A stretch of 64,000 nt of DNA from Onthophagus taurus. Lineage: Eukaryota; Arthropoda; Insecta; Coleoptera; Scarabaeidae. Within the stretch, counting starts at the first letter, position 1, and each line of letters begins with the position of its first letter. Position numbers and translations under genes: made by a program. Below the pieces are notes generated by a model, which saw nothing but the letters and a program-made list of their open reading frames with translations, was not told where the DNA came from and searched no databases. The DNA is taken from contig NC_091967.1 in the NCBI RefSeq assembly GCF_036711975.1, forward strand, positions 8,308,001 to 8,372,000, written 5' to 3'. Shown in pieces: positions 59,789 to 64,000 of this stretch.

Positions 59789-59849
59789 AATATCCGGCCA
59801 AACCCGATAGGCCGGACACCGGATAGTTGCCGGATATCCGTTCCACCAG
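59789..59849. mobile_element. Element with CGGATATCCG ends, copy 3 (right end)
   Basis: AATATCCGGCCAAACCCGAT..GCCGGACACCGGATAGTTGCCGGATATCCGTTCCACCA matches the other two copies, in the orientation of the right end. Only about 60 bp is preserved. Confidence 0.6.
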
Positions 59850-59859
59850 TAGTCTACAT

Positions 59860-60545
59860 GTTGTTTCCAGAATAATATATGCTACCAATGAAAGATAACT
59901 TTATGGACAACTGGTTGCAGAAGACTAATACTATCACAACACTAAACATTACTTGAAGAAAAGTAGATGCTACCAATGGAAGATAATACTATATAGATCC
60001 TACTTGTAGAAGACCTATTGAAAACCTTGCAGAAGAAAACTAAACACTGAATGAGGACGAATGGATACTTCCAATGGAACACACTGCTGACAGAAGGCTG
60101 GATACTGTTCGCAGAATTCTACTTATTTACTTATATATAGATACTTGCTGCTGGGGCGAAAACTAGATATTGTTTGTAGAAGGTTAGACTGAGTAGATGT
60201 TGTTTATGACATAATAATCTTATAGAAAATTGAATCCCGCTAGAAGAAGACTAAATATTGATGACAAAGGAATGAATACTGCTAAGACCAGATACTGTTC
60301 ATTGAAGACTACCTATTCCTTACAGAAGACTATATACTGCTGAGAGGAAACGAAGAGGAAAAGTGATTACTACCAATTAAATATAATAAGTTTATTGAAA
60401 ACTAGATAGCGATGTTAGAAGACTAGGTGCTGATTGCAGAAGACTACAGGCTGCTGGCGTAGGACTAGATACTGCTTGTAGTTGCTTCAAAAGAAAGATA
60501 ATCTTATTACACTACTGACAGAACACTAGATACTAGTTCCAGAAA
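59860..60545. repeat. Degenerate minisatellite of AGAAGACTA..ATACTGCT phrases
   Basis: Short phrases such as GAAGACTA, TAGATACT, ACTGCTG and GCAGAAGACT recur irregularly every 25-40 bp for nearly 700 bp. No long frame persists. It looks like an old, decayed minisatellite rather than a gene. Confidence 0.55.
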
Positions 60546-62290
60546 ATTTGATATTTATAAGTTTTTCATTATATTGACAATATACCGAAATATATGTTTG
60601 GTTATGAACAATAAAAGTTTAGGTTCACATGAAATTTTTAAGTAAAATGTCGTTATTTCAAATTTCATTAGGATTGCTAATTTTTGTTTTACAGTGGACT
60701 TCAAAACGTTCATATATACAGGGTGTACGAAAAATAAATGCACTTCTTCAATGTGCGTACTATATAGGTATCAGCCATGAATAAAGAATCAAAAGAAATC
60801 GAAACGTAACAATTAATAACACCATTTAAGACAACAACAACCATCATAATAGCAATTATGCCAACAATACCAATTAGAGAAATCAAGCGAATGACTCCGA
60901 GCCGGGTATTTTACTAAAGCACGTAAAATGGGTTTTCGCAAATACATATTAATAATTAATTATTTCGGAAACAAGCTTAATTAGCCCATGTAATTTATAA
61001 GCAAAAATTGTTTCAATTACCATGGATTGTTTGTCCTTAAAGTTAATGCACAATTTCTGTTACTCTCTGAATGACATTAAAATTTGAATATATTTTAACA
61101 AACATACATTTAAAGTTAATCACGTGATGATTAGAAAAGAAGTATATCTTGTATGTATAATGTAGTTGTAATTGGTTCCATTCTAAGCTAAGATAGTAAG
61201 CTAAGTTTGTATTTGAAAACTACAAAATTTTTTTTTTTCAAATTTTAAGAAATTCCTTTTTTCACCTAAATTATCCTGAATCGTATCGTCCAGAATGGAT
61301 CAAAACCGGGGAGGTAGAACAGAGAAGAGATAGATATAGGTGGGAGAGCTTCCGTTGGGCAGCTTGTTGCGCGAGAATCGTCGCGTTATGGCGTTGGATG
61401 GCGCTTGCGTCGCCGGCAATTTTAACTCCATCCGTCGTGACGCCAGTCTCCTCCAGTAACATTCGAAAAGTACGCCCTGATAGCACTCCGATAGATTTTC
61501 CCCGGTTCTCGCGAAATCGTAAAGAATCAGTTTTGTATCAAAAACGTCAAAAAAAAAACACCTTTCTATTGGAAAAAGAAGAAAGTGTTGCAACTTCTTT
61601 TTATATTCTTTTATAAAATTGATTTTTTTTTGTTGAACTAAAAACATTTTTTTTGTCAAGTGATGTGATGTGATTTTTCTTCTTGGACATCTTCAGGATT
61701 TTTTGGGGGTCAAAAAATTTTCATCGCGAACAGTAAGTTTTCTTCTAATTTTATTCATATTTTTATAATTAAGATAATAATCTTTTCGCGAATTTTGATT
61801 GAAATTTTTAAATATTTTTGACTCCGATTGATTTTGATGTTTACCATAAAATTATTGCGTTCAAAACAAACGCTAAAATGCTACAAAAAGAAAACACTCA
61901 GTTGACGACCACTTAAAGTTATTTTATAGCCAGGATTACGGGTCGCAAAATGGTTAATGAACAAAAACTAACGACTCAATGATGGAAAACCACTTTTTTA
62001 TGATTCCATTTGATCAAACAATTTTTTATTTTGAGTAATCATGAAGGTTTCATTTAAAATCGATTTTTCCAGAGATTTCAACTTCAATTGGTTAAATTAC
62101 AGTCAATTTAGTGCATAATAAAACGAGGAAATTGCAGAAAATTGATTCATTTGATTTATTTGCAACTCTAACATAACGTTTTATTAGATAAATATTCTAC
62201 ATTAAAAATAATATAATAATTTAATCTAATAAAGTAATATTTATTAGCTGAACACAATTTTACAGAAAACATCAACAAAATTGTGTTAAT
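60546..62290. other. Gene-free interval with a GC-richer patch
   Basis: TATACAGGGTGTACG at 60716 is a CAGGGTG-type end. A GC-richer patch at 61265-61530 reads as a 71-codon minus-strand frame followed by a possible donor (TTTAG|GTGAAA near 61265); it could be an untranslated first exon, but no partner exon was found. Confidence 0.35.
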
Positions 62291-62299
62291 TTGATCCTT

Positions 62300-62680
62300 A
62301 TTCATACAATATGATGACGCACTCTCAATAAAGACATAAAACTAGTTCTGCCGACCAACACTACAGGTCTAAAACAGGGCCCAGAACAACAAACAAACAC
62401 GAGAAAGCACCGAGAGCTTTCGCCAGAGATCGAGAGGTAAAGCAAAAGAGAGAGAGAGAATATTCGTGTATACTGTAGCAAAACCTTCCCTGGCTGATAT
62501 TTGCTTTTAGAGGAGGAGTAGCGCCCACCCCTTTGAAATGGGGATCGCGATAAGGACAAACAAATAACTAGTTTAGACGCGGGGAGCGCCCCCTAGTCCA
62601 AACTCCGGGTAACTCTCCGCAACTGCCACTGAAACCACAAGCAACGCGAGTTTTAACCGGCTCAATGTTTTGTGAAAGCG
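62300..62680. promoter_or_regulatory. GC-richer island with GAGA tract and CTCF-like box
   Basis: An AGAGAGAGAGAGA tract lies at about 62448-62460. GCGCCCCCTAGTCC at 62586-62599 is two bases from the CTCF consensus. The island is conspicuously GC-rich for this window. GAGA tracts and CTCF-like sites are common in insect promoters and insulators; the function here is not shown. Confidence 0.35.
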
Positions 62681-63014
62681 AAAATGGAATCGAATTCAAA
62701 TTTTTTAATTGTTTATTATTTTTTATTTGGATAGAAAATTGAAAATCCTTTGAAATGAGGCTAAACACGATGTGACGTTATAGCGGAAAGTCCGTTACAT
62801 GAAAAATTTTAACCACATCATTGCGTTCATTCTATGTGGCTTTATATTTATACCAAGAACGGTAGAATCTAAGAAGACTGCTACATCCAGGTAACAGGTG
62901 CACAGCTCGAAGGCCCGTTTGTGACGTCACGCATGGGTAGGCAACTACTATTTCACACTTGACAAATGCTTAATATATTCTATTCGTGTTTTGTAATATA
63001 AAATAGGTGTAATG

Positions 63015-64000
63015 TTATTGATGGTAGCGTACGGGATTCGGAACATATTAGAAAAATATTTTTAGCACAAAAGTTGTGGTAAATTGTATTCTTAACAATA
63101 TTGCTCTTTCTCACCTTTGCTCTTAGATGCATAAATATTGAGATAAACAAGGAAATCTGAAAAGTAGGCGAAATCGTGGTTTTACTTGTTGTTGATGTTA
63201 GCGCACAGGATTCGGAACATATTAGAAAAATATTTTTAGCACAAAAGTTGTGGTAAATTGTATTCTTAACAATATTGCTCTTTCTCACCTTTGCTCTCAG
63301 ATGCATAAATATTGAGATAAACAACGAAATCTGAAAAGTAGGCGAAATCGTGGTTTACTTGTTGTTGATGTTAGCGCACAGGATTCGGAACATATTAGAA
63401 AAATATTTTTAGTACAAAAGTTGTAGCAAAATGTATCCTTAACAATATTGCTCTTTCTCACTTTTGCTCTCAGATGCATGAATATTGAGATAAACAAGAA
63501 AATGTGAAAAGTAGGCGAAATCGTGGTTTTACATGTTGTTTATGGTAGCGCACGGGATGAGGAACATATTAGAAAAATATTTTTGGTACAAAAGTTGTAG
63601 CAAATTGTATTCTTAACAATATTGCTCTTTCTCACTTTTGCTCTCAGATGCATGAATATTGAGATAAACAAGAAAATGTGAAAAGTAGGCGAGAAATCAT
63701 GGTTTTACATGCTGTTGATGTTAGCGCACGGGATGAGAAACATATTAGAAAAAAATTTTTGGTACAAAAGTTGTAGCAAAATGTATCCTTAACAATATTG
63801 CTCTTTCTTACATTTGCTCTCAGATGCATAAATATTGAGATAAACAAGAAAATGTGAAAAGTAGGCGAAATCGTGGTTTTACATGTTGTTGATGTTAGCG
63901 CACGGAATTCTGAACATATTAAAAAAAATTTTTTGGTGCAAAAGTTGTAGCAAATTGTATTCTTAACAATATTGCTCTTTCTCACTTTTGCTCTCAGATG
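63015..64000. repeat. 174-bp satellite array, at least 5.5 copies, open at the window edge
   Basis: GGAACATATTAGAAAAATAT-type phrases recur with a period of about 174-176 bp (near 63040, 63215, 63389, 63561, 63738, 63913). Each monomer has TTCTTAACAATATTGCTCTT and CTCAGATGCATAAATATTGA. Because 174 is 58 x 3, minus-strand frames run through several monomers; they are repeats, not genes. The array continues beyond the right edge. Confidence 0.95.

Noticed and set aside
61271-61486. 71-codon minus-strand frame in a GC-richer patch
   Set aside because: No family resemblance and no neighbouring coding exon. An untranslated exon is equally possible.
62980-63985. Three overlapping minus-strand frames with repeated FISIFMHLRA-type protein sequence
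   Set aside because: They are produced by the 174-bp satellite, whose length is a multiple of three. Frames start and stop with monomer variation, so they are not genes.
1-64000. CRISPR arrays, bacterial operons, tRNA and rRNA genes
   Set aside because: None was recognised. The tandem repeats present are satellite-like units of 170-350 bp without the spacer pattern of CRISPR, and the genes are intron-bearing eukaryotic genes.

Overview
This window is AT-rich eukaryotic nuclear DNA from an insect. Genes have short introns with GT..AG borders. The gene set (insect-type UDP-glycosyltransferases, Tret1-like sugar transporters, a TRIM-NHL protein very like Drosophila thin) and abundant foldback/MITE-type repeats support this. 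A beetle is my best guess, but nothing in the window fixes the order.

Left part (1-13.3 kb): a segment at 1-870 is repeated at 11.49-12.87 kb. Between the copies lie a complete four-exon viperin (RSAD2) gene on the minus strand (4372-5757) and a complete seven-exon CCDC93 gene on the plus strand (6304-8417), head to head across about 550 bp. Just beside the second copy of the duplication, at 11211-11274, is a lone minus-strand first exon of a Tret1-like sugar transporter with no body in the window.

Middle part (14-30.6 kb): two minus-strand sugar-transporter genes (14366-18487 and 28987-30365 plus an unresolved first exon) flank a head-to-head pair of UDP-glycosyltransferase genes (23732-25527 minus, 25893-28621 plus). 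The two UGTs have identical sizes for exons 2 and 3. Transport and glycosylation genes side by side fit a detoxification or metabolite-conjugation cluster, but joint function is inference.

Right part (32-64 kb): a seven-exon TRIM-NHL gene, the thin/abba orthologue (32064-37707, minus). From there to the window end, about 26 kb, I find no convincing protein gene. That stretch holds foldback elements, a pogo/Tigger-type MITE, several dispersed repeat families, a mariner-like transposase relic, GC-richer islands that may be regulatory, and a 174-bp satellite array that runs off the right edge.

The most notable items are the insect viperin, whose upstream region carries a TATA box, NF-kB-like sites and an octamer; the orphan transporter exon tied to a segmental duplication; and about 305-bp tandem repeats with CTCF-like boxes at two loci 17 kb apart. 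Exon borders were read by eye from splice signals and reading-frame continuity, and all come out with uninterrupted frames. Printed row 32041 seemed one base short when I counted it, so the thin stop position may be off by one.
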